From the NCBI GenBank assembly GCA_947460165.1, contig CANHKH010000178.1, positions 1-6,926 on the forward strand: DNA of 6,926 bases, given 5' to 3'. The notes below the pieces were generated by a model that was given only the letters and a program-made list of their open reading frames with translations, was not told the origin of the DNA and did no database searches. Position numbers and translations under genes: made by a program. Positions 1-6,096 of the stretch are shown here, piece after piece. The stretch is from Comamonadaceae bacterium. Lineage in GTDB: Bacteria; Pseudomonadota; Gammaproteobacteria; Burkholderiales; Burkholderiaceae_C. Positions within the stretch are counted from its first letter, which is position 1, and the number at the start of each line of letters is the position of its first letter.

Positions 1-1098
1 CAGGTTCACCAGGTGGCGGGCCACGCCGTACTCGTCAGAAATGCCGTTGCCGCCCATCATGTCGCGCGCCACGCGGGCAATGTCCAGCGCCTTGCCGCAG
101 CTGTTGCGCTTCAAAATCGAGGTGATCTCTACCGAGGCCGTGCCCTCGTCCTTCATGCGGCCCAAGCGCAGGCAGCCTTGCAGGCCCAGCGAGATTTCGG
201 TGACCATGTCAGCCAGTTTTTTCTGGATCAACTGGTTGGCGGCCAAGGGGCGGCCAAACTGTTGGCGGTCCAGCACGTACTGGCGGGCGCGCAGGTAGCA
301 GTCTTCGGCCGCACCCAAAGCGCCCCAGGCAATGCCGTAGCGGGCCGAATTCAGGCAGGTGAAGGGGCCTTTGAGGCCGCGCACCTCGGGAAAGGCGTTT
401 TCTTCAGGGCAGAACACCTCGTCCATGACGATCTCGCCCGTGATGGACGCGCGCAGGCCCACCTTGCCGTGCACGGCCGGGGCGCTGAGGCCTTTCCAGC
501 CTTTTTCCAGCACAAAGCCGCGGATCGCGCCTTCATCGTCTTTGGCCCAGACCAAAAACACATCGGCAATCGGGCTGTTGGAAATCCACATCTTGGCGCC
601 GCTCAGGCTGTAGCCACCGGCCACCTTGCGGGCGCGGGTGATCATGCTGCCAGGGTCCGAGCCGTGGTTGGGTTCGGTCAGGCCAAAGCAGCCCACCCAC
701 TCGCCGGTGGCCAGCTTGGGCAGGTACTTTTGCTTTTGCGCCTCGGTGCCAAAGTCGTTGATGGGCACCATCACCAGGGAAGACTGCACGCTCATCATGG
801 AGCGGTAGCCCGAATCCACGCGCTCGACTTCGCGGGCGACCAGGCCGTAGCAGACATAGTTCAGGCCGGCGCCGCCGTACTGCTCAGGAATGGTGGGGCC
901 CAAGAGGCCGAGCTCACCCATTTCGTTGAAGATGGAACGGTCGGTTTGCTCGTTGCGAAAAGCCATTTGCACACGCGGCAGCAGGCGCTCTTGGCAATAC
1001 TGGTGGGCGGCTTCGCGCACCTGGCGCTCTTCAGACGTGAGCTGGTCGTCCAGCAAAAAGGGGTCGGACCAGGAAAACGATGCTTTTTTGGAGGCCAT
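1..1098 (-). CDS. gcdH: Glutaryl-CoA dehydrogenase, C-terminus cut by window edge
   Basis: Acyl-CoA dehydrogenase-fold flavoenzyme that oxidises and decarboxylates glutaryl-CoA to crotonyl-CoA in lysine, tryptophan and glutarate breakdown in the cytoplasm. The visible part is 366 codons from ATG at 1098 to the left edge, with no stop; the family is about 395 residues, so roughly the last 30 are missing. What is seen: an N-terminal helical domain (about residues 15-130), the acyl-CoA dehydrogenase signature CFGLTEPNHGSDPG at 137-150, the GAKMWISNSPIADVF stretch at 167-181, the glutaryl-CoA dehydrogenase-like LNSARYGIAWGALGAAED at 249-266, and DMMGGNGISDEYGVARH near residues 346-362. In the family the catalytic glutamate lies just beyond this, in a YEGTHD-type motif outside the window. 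No strong Shine-Dalgarno precedes the ATG, but the N-terminus looks typical of the family. A LysR gene is transcribed divergently from the shared upstream region. Confidence 0.93.
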   Translation of the reverse strand, partial: MASKKASFSWSDPFLLDDQLTSEERQVREAAHQYCQERLLPRVQMAFRNEQTDRSIFNEMGELGLLGPTIPEQYGGAGLNYVCYGLVAREVERVDSGYRSMMSVQSSLVMVPINDFGTEAQKQKYLPKLATGEWVGCFGLTEPNHGSDPGSMITRARKVAGGYSLSGAKMWISNSPIADVFLVWAKDDEGAIRGFVLEKGWKGLSAPAVHGKVGLRASITGEIVMDEVFCPEENAFPEVRGLKGPFTCLNSARYGIAWGALGAAEDCYLRARQYVLDRQQFGRPLAANQLIQKKLADMVTEISLGLQGCLRLGRMKDEGTASVEITSILKRNSCGKALDIARVARDMMGGNGISDEYGVARHLVNL

Positions 1099-1130
1099 GG
1101 CAAGTGCTCTGTGGGTTAGAAATTGACTTG

Positions 1131-1159
1131 ATCCTAGGCCCAGGCCACCCCCCGAGCAA
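1131..1159 (-). promoter_or_regulatory. Candidate sigma70 promoter for gcdH
   Basis: On the minus strand TTGCTC (1159-1154) and TAGGAT (1136-1131) are separated by exactly 17 bp, and the -10 box lies 32 bp upstream of the gcdH start codon. The -35 box matches the consensus at 3 of 6 positions and the -10 at 4 of 6. Such a weak promoter would fit one needing an activator. The palindrome at 1184-1195 lies upstream of the -35 box, where LysR activators usually bind. This is a consensus match by eye only. Confidence 0.4.
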
Positions 1160-1174
1160 GCCATGATTTTTCAC

Positions 1175-1195
1175 TCAGATATGATGAATATTCAT
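1175..1195. promoter_or_regulatory. Candidate LysR operator with perfect palindrome
   Basis: ATGAATATTCAT at 1184-1195 is a perfect 12-bp palindrome in the divergent gcdH-lysR region. Just overlapping it, 1175-1187 fits the LysR T-N11-A rule and has TCA/TGA ends. A TATGAT box (1180-1185), which could be the -10 element of the lysR gene, overlaps both, so bound regulator could repress its own gene while activating gcdH from upstream. AT-rich symmetric DNA stands out here against GC-rich surroundings. The assignment to this regulator is inference from position. Confidence 0.5.
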
Positions 1196-1200
1196 GACTG

Positions 1201-1206
1201 AAGGAG
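1201..1206 (+). promoter_or_regulatory. Ribosome binding site setting the LysR start
   Basis: AAGGAG sits 7 nt before ATG at 1214. An in-frame TTG at 1208 would lie only 1 nt after it, too close to be used. This favours the ATG start. Confidence 0.8.
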
Positions 1207-1213
1207 TTTGACC

Positions 1214-2119
1214 ATGCGCCGCCGTCTGCCGTCCACCCAAGCCCTGGCCTGCTTTGAGGCTGCGGCCCGCCACCAAAGCTTCACCCGGGCCGCGCAAGAA
1301 CTGGCACTCACCCAGGGCGCCGTATCGCGCCAAGTGGCTGCCCTAGAAGAACAAGTGGGCGTGCCGCTGTTCAAGCGCACCCAGCACGGCATGGTGCTCA
1401 CACCTGCCGGCGCCGACTACGCCCGCCAAGTGGCCCAGCGCCTCGATGCCCTGGAGCGCGACACCCTGGACGTGCGCAGCCGCCAGGGCGCGGGCGACCG
1501 CATTGCGCTGGCGTCTGCCCCCACCTTTGCCGCGCGCTGGCTGATTCCCCGCCTGCCTGGGCTGGCTCAGCTGCACCCGCAGTTGCAGGTGCACATAGAA
1601 GCGCGCTCGCGCCCCTTTTTGTTCAGCGACCTGCAGGTGGAAGCGGCCTTGTTCGCCGGCACGCCCGAGCAACTGCGGCAATGGGCGGGCACACGCGCCG
1701 AGTGGCTGTTTGCAGAAGAAGTGTTGCCTGTGTGCAGCCCGGCTTTGCTGCGTGCGGGCCAGCCGGTGACGCCTGAGGTGCTGGCGGGCATGCCGCTGCT
1801 GCAGCAGTCCACCCGCCCCGAGGGCTGGCGCCAGTGGTTCGACGCCCAGGGCGTGGACGCCGAGCAGGCCCTGGCCGGTCCCCGCTATGAGCTTTTCTCC
1901 ATGCAATGCGCAGCCGCCGAGGCGGGCCTGGGCGTGGCGCTCATGCCCACTTTGCTGGTGCAAGAAGAGCTGGCCGCTCAGCGTTTGGTGGTGGCCTGCC
2001 GCAGGCCTTTGAGCGGGCAGCGCGGTTACTACTTGGTGCAGCCAGAGACCGAAGACAGGCCGGCGCTGGCAGATTTCAAGGCGTGGTTGCGGGCGCAGGC
2101 GGCTGGGTTGAGGGTGTGA
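1214..2119 (+). CDS. LysR-family transcriptional regulator, GcvA-like; probable regulator of gcdH
   Basis: DNA-binding regulator of 301 residues, the usual LysR length. The N-terminal winged helix-turn-helix spans about residues 5-64, with the motif SFTRAAQELALTQGAVSRQV at 22-41 followed by LEEQVGVPLFKRTQHGMVLTPAG. The effector-binding domain covers about 90-295 and has the GcvA/AmpR-subgroup features FAARWLIPRL and, near the C-terminus, AAAEAGLGVALMPTLLVQEEL. ATG at 1214 is preferred over TTG at 1208 because AAGGAG lies 7 nt before the ATG. The gene is divergent from gcdH across 115 bp containing a palindromic site. LysR regulators beside gcdH (GcdR in pseudomonads) are known to control glutarate use, which makes that the best guess. 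The effector is unknown and could be glutarate or glutaryl-CoA. Confidence 0.9.
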   Translation: MRRRLPSTQALACFEAAARHQSFTRAAQELALTQGAVSRQVAALEEQVGVPLFKRTQHGMVLTPAGADYARQVAQRLDALERDTLDVRSRQGAGDRIALASAPTFAARWLIPRLPGLAQLHPQLQVHIEARSRPFLFSDLQVEAALFAGTPEQLRQWAGTRAEWLFAEEVLPVCSPALLRAGQPVTPEVLAGMPLLQQSTRPEGWRQWFDAQGVDAEQALAGPRYELFSMQCAAAEAGLGVALMPTLLVQEELAAQRLVVACRRPLSGQRGYYLVQPETEDRPALADFKAWLRAQAAGLRV

Positions 2120-2197
2120 GCGGCTTGGATGCGGTGCACACTGTCCTTGCCGCGCGGGCTTTAGCGCCCAATGAGCGCACGGGCCAGCGCCCAGTGG

Positions 2198-2226
2198 TGG
2201 CCAAGCGCGCACGAATGCGGCACAAT
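2198..2226 (+). promoter_or_regulatory. Weak candidate promoter of the toxin-antitoxin pair
   Basis: TGGCCA (2198-2203) and CACAAT (2221-2226) are spaced by 17 bp, each matching the sigma70 consensus at 4 of 6 positions. Transcription would start near 2233, leaving a leader of about 28 nt before the antitoxin ATG at 2261. The rest of the 141-bp gap after the LysR gene (2120-2260) shows no other gene and no clear terminator with a T-tract. Confidence 0.3.
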
Positions 2227-2228
2227 AA

Positions 2229-2250
2229 AACCGTTATGGTTCCAATTTGG
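2229..2250. promoter_or_regulatory. Candidate autoregulatory operator of the toxin-antitoxin pair
   Basis: Two small inverted repeats are adjacent: AACC-GTTAT-GGTT at 2229-2241 and CCAA-T-TTGG at 2242-2250. They lie between the candidate -10 box and the antitoxin start, where VapB/FitA-type antitoxins typically bind paired inverted repeats to repress their own operon. The arms are only 4 bp each, so chance is possible. Confidence 0.35.
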
Positions 2251-2260
2251 TGCTCATCTC

Positions 2261-2506
2261 ATGCCGATCACACTGACCCTCAAAAACATTCCCGACCTTT
2301 TGTACGAGCGCTTGAAAGAGGTCGCTCAGACCCACAGACGCAGCATGAACAGCGAGGCCATCGTGTGCCTGGAGTCTGTGCTCTTGCCCACCAGCGTGGC
2401 GCCCAGCGAGCGCTTGGCGCGGGCGCGTGCACTGCGGGCTTCGCTGCCACCCGGGGAGTTTTTGGCGCAAGACATTGACGATTTCAAGCGTGAGGGGCGT
2501 CAGTGA
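2261..2506 (+). CDS. FitA/VapB-like ribbon-helix-helix antitoxin
   Basis: Small protein of 81 residues that should bind DNA as a dimer and neutralise the PIN toxin encoded next to it. The N-terminus fits an Arc/MetJ-type ribbon-helix-helix: beta strand at residues 2-8 (PITLTLK), helix A at about 11-25 (PDLLYERLKEVAQTH), turn RRSMNSEA at 26-33, helix B to about 42. The C-terminal part (about 48-80), ending in an acidic-basic DIDDFKREGR stretch, resembles the toxin-wrapping tail of FitA-type antitoxins. ATG at 2261 is chosen because the domain begins there; an in-frame ATG at 2171 would add an implausible 30-residue extension. No clear Shine-Dalgarno precedes it. Its stop overlaps the toxin start in the sequence GTGA. 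FitA-like and VapB-like labels are hard to separate by eye. Confidence 0.85.
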   Translation: MPITLTLKNIPDLLYERLKEVAQTHRRSMNSEAIVCLESVLLPTSVAPSERLARARALRASLPPGEFLAQDIDDFKREGRQ

Positions 2507-2898
2507 TAGTCGTGGACTCCAACGTGATTGCTTACCTGTACCTGCCCGGGGCATACACGGTGGCTGCAGAAGAGCTGCTCGCGCGCGAGCCTGAATGGGC
2601 CGCGCCGGTTCTTTGGCGCAGCGAGTTCAGAAATATGTTGGCGGGCTACTTGCGGCGCGGGGCTTTATCGTTTGACTCGGCCGTTTTGATGCAGCATGAA
2701 GCGCAAGCTTTGCTTGCGGGTCACGAGTTTGAGCTTGACTCGGCAGCTGTGCTGGAACTGGTCCGGGACAGCGACTGCTCCGCCTACGACTGCGAATTTG
2801 TTGCACTGGCGGCCAAGCTCAACACGAGCTTGGTCACCATGGACAAAAAGCTTTTGCGTGCCTTTCCGCAGCGCGCAGTTGCGCTTTCAGCGGCTTAA
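2503..2898 (+). CDS. PIN-domain toxin ribonuclease, VapC/FitB type
   Basis: Predicted Mg2+-dependent ribonuclease of 131 residues, the toxin partner of the antitoxin just upstream. The four acidic residues expected of PIN domains are present: D5 in VVDSNV, E41 in WRSEFRN, D96 in SAYDCEFVALA and D114 in VTMDKKL. The start is GTG at 2503, sharing 4 nt (GTGA) with the antitoxin stop. GAGGGG at 2492-2497, inside the antitoxin gene, sits 5 nt upstream as ribosome binding site, so the two are translationally coupled, as is usual for VapBC/FitAB. The length matches the family and no catalytic residue is missing, so the module looks intact. The RNA target (initiator tRNA, other tRNAs or rRNA in known VapCs) cannot be told from sequence. 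Confidence 0.9.
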   Translation: MIVVDSNVIAYLYLPGAYTVAAEELLAREPEWAAPVLWRSEFRNMLAGYLRRGALSFDSAVLMQHEAQALLAGHEFELDSAAVLELVRDSDCSAYDCEFVALAAKLNTSLVTMDKKLLRAFPQRAVALSAA

Positions 2899-2914
2899 GC
2901 CAGCCCCAACTGGC
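2899..2914. terminator. Short stem between convergent genes
   Basis: Only 19 bp separate the toxin stop from the convergent dioxygenase stop. They contain GCCAG (2899-2903) and CTGGC (2910-2914) around a 6-nt CCCCAA loop. No T-tract follows on either strand, so it is at best a weak bidirectional terminator and may be chance. Confidence 0.2.
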
Positions 2915-2917
2915 GGC

Positions 2918-3739
2918 CTAGCCCGCAAACCCCGCATCTTGCAGCGCCCTGAACTTGGCCAGCGCCTGGGTGTGGGCCGCATGCGCCTCAGGCGACAAGG
3001 CCTTCCCCAGCCGCTGCTCTGGCAAAAAGTGCCCATGGTCGCGGCCCCGCACGCACAGCGCCGAAGGCTGAACCTTGCCCGTGGGCCGGACGGAGGCTGG
3101 GATGTAGCTGATGGCGTAACCCAAGCGCCTGTCGTCCGTGGCATTGCCGCCCGAGGCGTGCACCAGGTCGGTGTGGTGCAGCGACATTTGGCCGGGGCCC
3201 ACGGGCATGGGCGTGCCGGTTTCGTGGTCGAAGCGGTCGCTGATGCCCTGGCCGCGCCGGATCATGTTCATGGGCTCGGGCTTGTCGTCATGCTCGAACG
3301 CGCCCCAGCGGTGGCTGCCGGCCAGGCCGTGCATGCAGCCGGCCGCGATGCTGGCGTCGGACAAGGCCACCCAGGCCGTGATGTGCAGGTGGGGCGAGAG
3401 GTAAAAGTAGGTGCTGTCTTGGTGCCAGCGCACATAGGCGGGCGTCTGCGCTTCTTTGACAAAGAGTGTGGAGTGGTAGACCAAGATGTCCGGGCCAATG
3501 ATGTCTTCAACCGCATCCAAGATTTTGGGGTGGTGCACCAAGCGGTCTGCCCAGTCAAAGAGCAGGTAGGACTTGGACTTTTCCGGGAAGTCGATGAGCG
3601 CGCCGCGCTCGCCTTCCCAGGCTTGGAGTTCGTCCCTGGCCAGTTTCACCTCTGAGGGTGTGAGCGCGTCTATCGGGCACACAAAGCCGTCGCGCTCGTA
3701 GGCGGTCACTTGCTCGCTTGAAAGGTGCTTGGGCATCAT
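2918..3739 (-). CDS. Phytanoyl-CoA dioxygenase (PhyH) family oxygenase
   Basis: Predicted non-haem Fe(II)/2-oxoglutarate-dependent dioxygenase of 273 residues, normal for bacterial PhyH proteins. It should hydroxylate an organic substrate while converting 2-oxoglutarate to succinate. The metal triad is visible: H106 and D108 in RWHQDSTYF, and H194 in DLVHASGGN. R204/R205 in TDDRRLGYAISY are placed to bind 2-oxoglutarate. The N-terminus, LSSEQVTAYERDGFVCP, is the usual PhyH opening. Two consecutive ATGs exist: the one at 3739 overlaps the upstream racemase stop as ATGA, while the one at 3736 lies a better 6 nt from AAGGA (3747-3743). Either way the gene is coupled to the racemase-like gene. 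It is last in a four-gene operon. Bacterial PhyH proteins act on very diverse small molecules, so the name does not imply phytanoyl-CoA. Confidence 0.9.
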   Translation of the reverse strand: MMPKHLSSEQVTAYERDGFVCPIDALTPSEVKLARDELQAWEGERGALIDFPEKSKSYLLFDWADRLVHHPKILDAVEDIIGPDILVYHSTLFVKEAQTPAYVRWHQDSTYFYLSPHLHITAWVALSDASIAAGCMHGLAGSHRWGAFEHDDKPEPMNMIRRGQGISDRFDHETGTPMPVGPGQMSLHHTDLVHASGGNATDDRRLGYAISYIPASVRPTGKVQPSALCVRGRDHGHFLPEQRLGKALSPEAHAAHTQALAKFRALQDAGFAG

Positions 3740-4512
3740 CTTTCCTTTTGTTGCCTTGCGCCCGCATCGAACATGGCGCTGAGCATGTCCAGCCGCGGGT
3801 GCATGGGCGCGGGGTAGCCCACGCGGCTGTGCGCCAGGCCCAGGGCCAGCGCGGCTTCGGCCAGTTTGTAGCTGAGCGGGCCGGGGTTGATGATGGGCAC
3901 GGGCAGGCGTGCCTGCAGCCAAGCGTGCGACTGGTGCATGGTGGTCGAGCCCAATATCAGCACCTCGGCGCCGTCTTGCTCAATGGCTTTGCGGCCAGCG
4001 GCTTCCAGCAGGGGGAACACGTCTTCTTCTTTGCCCGAGAGCAGGGCGTGGTTGTCAGGCGGCACTTCGATGGCGCGCACCGAGGCGCATTTGTGGTGCA
4101 GGCCCAGCTCGTCCAGGGCTTTTTTGTAAAGCGGCTTCCAGCGGCTGGCCATGGTGAGGATGGAAAAGCGGTCGCCCAGTGTGAGCGCCATGAGCATGGA
4201 GGCCTTGCCTGGGCCAAAGACCGGGATGTCAAGCACCGAGCGCAGCGCGGCCACGCCCGAGTCGCTCATGGTGTCTATGCAAATGGCGTCAAAGCCTTCT
4301 TGCTGGGCGCGGCAACCGGCCTCGAAGTTGGCCACCTCGGCCAGCGCAAAGTCGTGGTGGCTGGCGTAGTTGGCAGGGCCTGCGCGCACGGCGCGGTATT
4401 CAAAGCGGATGTCGGGGCCGAATTGCAGGCCGGCCAGTTGCTGCTCGCGCAGCGCCAGGTTGTCGGCTGACATGGCAAAGGGCACGATGACCAGGACGCG
4501 CTTGGCAGCCAT
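3736..4512 (-). CDS. Asp/Glu/hydantoin racemase superfamily protein lacking both usual cysteines
   Basis: Protein of 258 residues, the size of hydantoin/allantoin racemases and maleate isomerases. Strands and turns fit the fold: KRVLVIVPF at the N-terminus, DAICIDTMSDSGVAAL at 75-90, IPVFGPGKASMLMAL at 96-110, AEVLILGSTTMHQ at 182-194, and VPIINPGPLSYKLAE near 205-219. In hydantoin racemases the first segment usually reads ACFGD and the second LGCAGM, the two cysteines being the acid/base pair. Here, by hand alignment, those positions are T81 and S189, with C78 three residues before the first. The activity may therefore not be classical racemisation. ATG at 4512 is chosen because GGAGG (4522-4518) lies 5 nt upstream; one base separates it from the cysteine-hydrolase stop. 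Its own stop overlaps the dioxygenase start. Substrate unknown; an amino acid, hydantoin or maleate-like compound is plausible. Confidence 0.8.
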   Translation of the reverse strand: MAAKRVLVIVPFAMSADNLALREQQLAGLQFGPDIRFEYRAVRAGPANYASHHDFALAEVANFEAGCRAQQEGFDAICIDTMSDSGVAALRSVLDIPVFGPGKASMLMALTLGDRFSILTMASRWKPLYKKALDELGLHHKCASVRAIEVPPDNHALLSGKEEDVFPLLEAAGRKAIEQDGAEVLILGSTTMHQSHAWLQARLPVPIINPGPLSYKLAEAALALGLAHSRVGYPAPMHPRLDMLSAMFDAGARQQKER

Positions 4513-4513
4513 C

Positions 4514-5182
4514 TCAGCCTCCAATCTCGGCGAGGCTTTCGGCCGTCGAGCGCACGCGGCCAAACAGGCGCTGGAAGTTGCGCATGGTGCCCTGGTGCAG
4601 CTCCTCGTGGGTGGTGCCGCAGGCGTCTTCCACCAAGGTCACGGCGTAGCCCCGGTCGGCCGCTTCGCGGGCCGTGGTTTCCACGCACATGTTGGTGGAC
4701 ACGCCGCACAGGTAGAGCTGATCGCAGCTGAGCGCGCGCAGCAGGCTGTCAATGCCGGTGGTGGCAAAGGCGCCAATGCTGGTTTTGCGCAGCACATGCT
4801 CGCCCGGCAGGGGCTTGAGCTCGTCCAAGATCTCGTGCTGGCGGCTGCCCAGGTGGTTGTCAAACTCCACAAACAACTTGCGCATGTGCGGTGGCGCGTC
4901 GCTGGCGTCGGGCAGGGCCGCGCCTATGGTGATGTGCACCACGGGACGCGCGGCCTTGCGAAAGCGCTCACGCAGCGCCAGCGTGTGCGGCAGCACCAGG
5001 CGCTCTATGCGCTCAAAGCGGTAGTCGCCCACGTTCGAGCCTTGCGCTGCCAGTTTGAGGCCGAGCGCCCCTTGCCGGGAGCCGGTGGCGTACTGCATGT
5101 CAATGATGACCAGGGCCGCTTTGCCAGCGTCCACTGCGCGTTCGGCCATGTAGTCGCGGATGTAATCAGGTGAGGTGCTCAT
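4514..5182 (-). CDS. Isochorismatase-family cysteine hydrolase (amidohydrolase)
   Basis: Predicted cytoplasmic hydrolase of 222 residues with the catalytic triad of the family: D28 in ALVIIDMQ, K133 in VLRKTSIGAF and C166 in GVSTNMCVETTAREA. The residues before the cysteine fit the usual cis-peptide region, and the C-terminal VTLVEDACGTTHEELH is also typical. Known members include nicotinamidase, N-carbamoylsarcosine amidase, ureidoacrylate amidohydrolase RutB and isochorismatase. Placement after a PuuE-like deacetylase-fold gene and before a hydantoin-racemase-like gene favours an amide or carbamoyl substrate over isochorismate, but this is inference. ATG at 5182 overlaps the upstream deacetylase stop as ATGA. 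The upstream bases are C- and A-rich with no Shine-Dalgarno, so translation probably depends on ribosomes finishing the previous gene. Confidence 0.88.
   Translation of the reverse strand: MSTSPDYIRDYMAERAVDAGKAALVIIDMQYATGSRQGALGLKLAAQGSNVGDYRFERIERLVLPHTLALRERFRKAARPVVHITIGAALPDASDAPPHMRKLFVEFDNHLGSRQHEILDELKPLPGEHVLRKTSIGAFATTGIDSLLRALSCDQLYLCGVSTNMCVETTAREAADRGYAVTLVEDACGTTHEELHQGTMRNFQRLFGRVRSTAESLAEIGG
4518..4522 (-). promoter_or_regulatory. Internal ribosome binding site for the racemase-like gene
   Basis: GGAGG on the minus strand, within the last codons of the cysteine hydrolase gene, is 5 nt before ATG at 4512. It is the strongest Shine-Dalgarno in the operon and argues against the longer in-frame start at 4563. 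Confidence 0.75.
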
Positions 5183-6066
5183 GGTGGGGTTGGTTTGGGT
5201 TGTTGGGCGAGCCAGGCATCAATGATCTCGGCCCCGGTGGCGCACCACACGCCGGAGTGACCCAGGATGTAGTCCAGGGCCTCTGACAAGGCGCCAATGC
5301 GGTGGGGCTGGCCCATGATGAAGGGGTGAACAGCGATGTTCATCACGCGGCCGCCCTCAGCGTACAGCGTGTCGAATTCATCACGGATTTTTTGTGCAAA
5401 GTCTGCCGCTTCCATGCCGCGCCGCCAAGCGATGCTGTCGTTGATCTCCATGCTGTAGGGCAAGGAGCACAGCTGGCCTTGCCGCACGCGAATGGCGGTG
5501 GGCTGGTCGTCGTGATAGAGGTCGCACAGGTAGCTGATGCCCGCTTCGGCCACCAGGTCGGGCGTGGCCAGGGTGTTGGAGGCCGCTGGCGAAAACCAGC
5601 CGCGCAGCTCTTGGCCTGTCACGCTGCGGTGTATGGCTTGGCACTGGGCAATGGCCTGGCGCTCTTCGTCTTCGCTGTAGTTCCAGTGGTAGCGCGTGTT
5701 GTAGAGGCCGTGCGACATCAGCTCCCAGCGGCGCTTGAGCATGGCTTCAGTGATGTCTGGGTACATCTGAAGCACTGCCATGGACAGCGACACCGTGCAG
5801 GGGAGGTGGAAGCGGTCAAACAACGCCATGAAGCGCCACACGCCCACGCGATTGCCGTAGTCGCGCTGGCCGTAGCCCAAGATGTCGGGGTGCGGCACGC
5901 GGGGCCAGGGGTCTCGCACGCGCACTTCTTGCGGCAGGTACTCGTAATGCTCGATGTTGGGCGCCACCCACAGGGCCAGGCGTGCGCCGCCCGGCCACTG
6001 CACGGGCGCGCGCTCGGGCATGGCCGAGTAGGCGATGCGCTCGTGCATGGCGATGGGGGGGGTCAT
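5179..6066 (-). CDS. Polysaccharide deacetylase-fold hydrolase, PuuE/allantoinase-like
   Basis: Protein of 295 residues of the polysaccharide deacetylase superfamily, in the branch that includes the metal-independent allantoinase PuuE and related cyclic-amide hydrolases. Seen: WPGGARLALWVAPNIEHYEY at 24-43, DYGNRVGVWRFMALFD at 69-84 (a family hallmark), LMSHGLYNTRYH at 116-127, GWFSPAASNTLATPDLVAEAG at 156-176, and VHPFIMGQPHRIGALSEALDYIL near 246-268. The TFDD and H-x3-H metal motifs of classical NodB enzymes are not seen; the histidines at 119 and 127 are spaced differently. No signal peptide is evident, so it is probably cytoplasmic and not a cell-wall enzyme. The start is uncertain: ATG at 6066 or 6048, neither with a clear Shine-Dalgarno. 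An in-frame ATG at 6129 would translate the upstream repeat and is rejected. First gene of the four-gene operon; a close paralogue ends at 6805. Confidence 0.85.
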   Translation of the reverse strand: MTPPIAMHERIAYSAMPERAPVQWPGGARLALWVAPNIEHYEYLPQEVRVRDPWPRVPHPDILGYGQRDYGNRVGVWRFMALFDRFHLPCTVSLSMAVLQMYPDITEAMLKRRWELMSHGLYNTRYHWNYSEDEERQAIAQCQAIHRSVTGQELRGWFSPAASNTLATPDLVAEAGISYLCDLYHDDQPTAIRVRQGQLCSLPYSMEINDSIAWRRGMEAADFAQKIRDEFDTLYAEGGRVMNIAVHPFIMGQPHRIGALSEALDYILGHSGVWCATGAEIIDAWLAQQPKPTPP

Positions 6067-6096
6067 GGGGTCAGGTGGGAGTCTGTACAGGCTGGA

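Noticed and set aside
13..1119. A 368-codon open frame on the plus strand opposite gcdH
   Set aside because: The encoded sequence is rich in Ala, Gly, His and Val with no recognisable domain, while the opposite strand encodes a clear glutaryl-CoA dehydrogenase. GC-rich codon use makes such antisense frames common.
2182..2202. GGCCA/TGGCC inverted repeat after the LysR gene as a terminator
   Set aside because: Arms of only 5 bp, an 11-nt loop and no T-tract; expected by chance in GC-rich DNA.
1343..2212. A 289-codon minus-strand frame opposite the LysR gene
   Set aside because: Low-complexity composition rich in Gln, His, Arg and Ala and no family resemblance; the plus strand encodes a complete LysR protein with a good ribosome binding site.
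2696..3655. A 319-codon plus-strand frame running from the PIN toxin into the dioxygenase region
   Set aside because: It crosses two real genes in the wrong frame or strand and shows no domain.
6083..6090. CTGTACAG palindrome upstream of the deacetylase as an operator
   Set aside because: Only 8 bp, a single copy, with no promoter recognisable around it.
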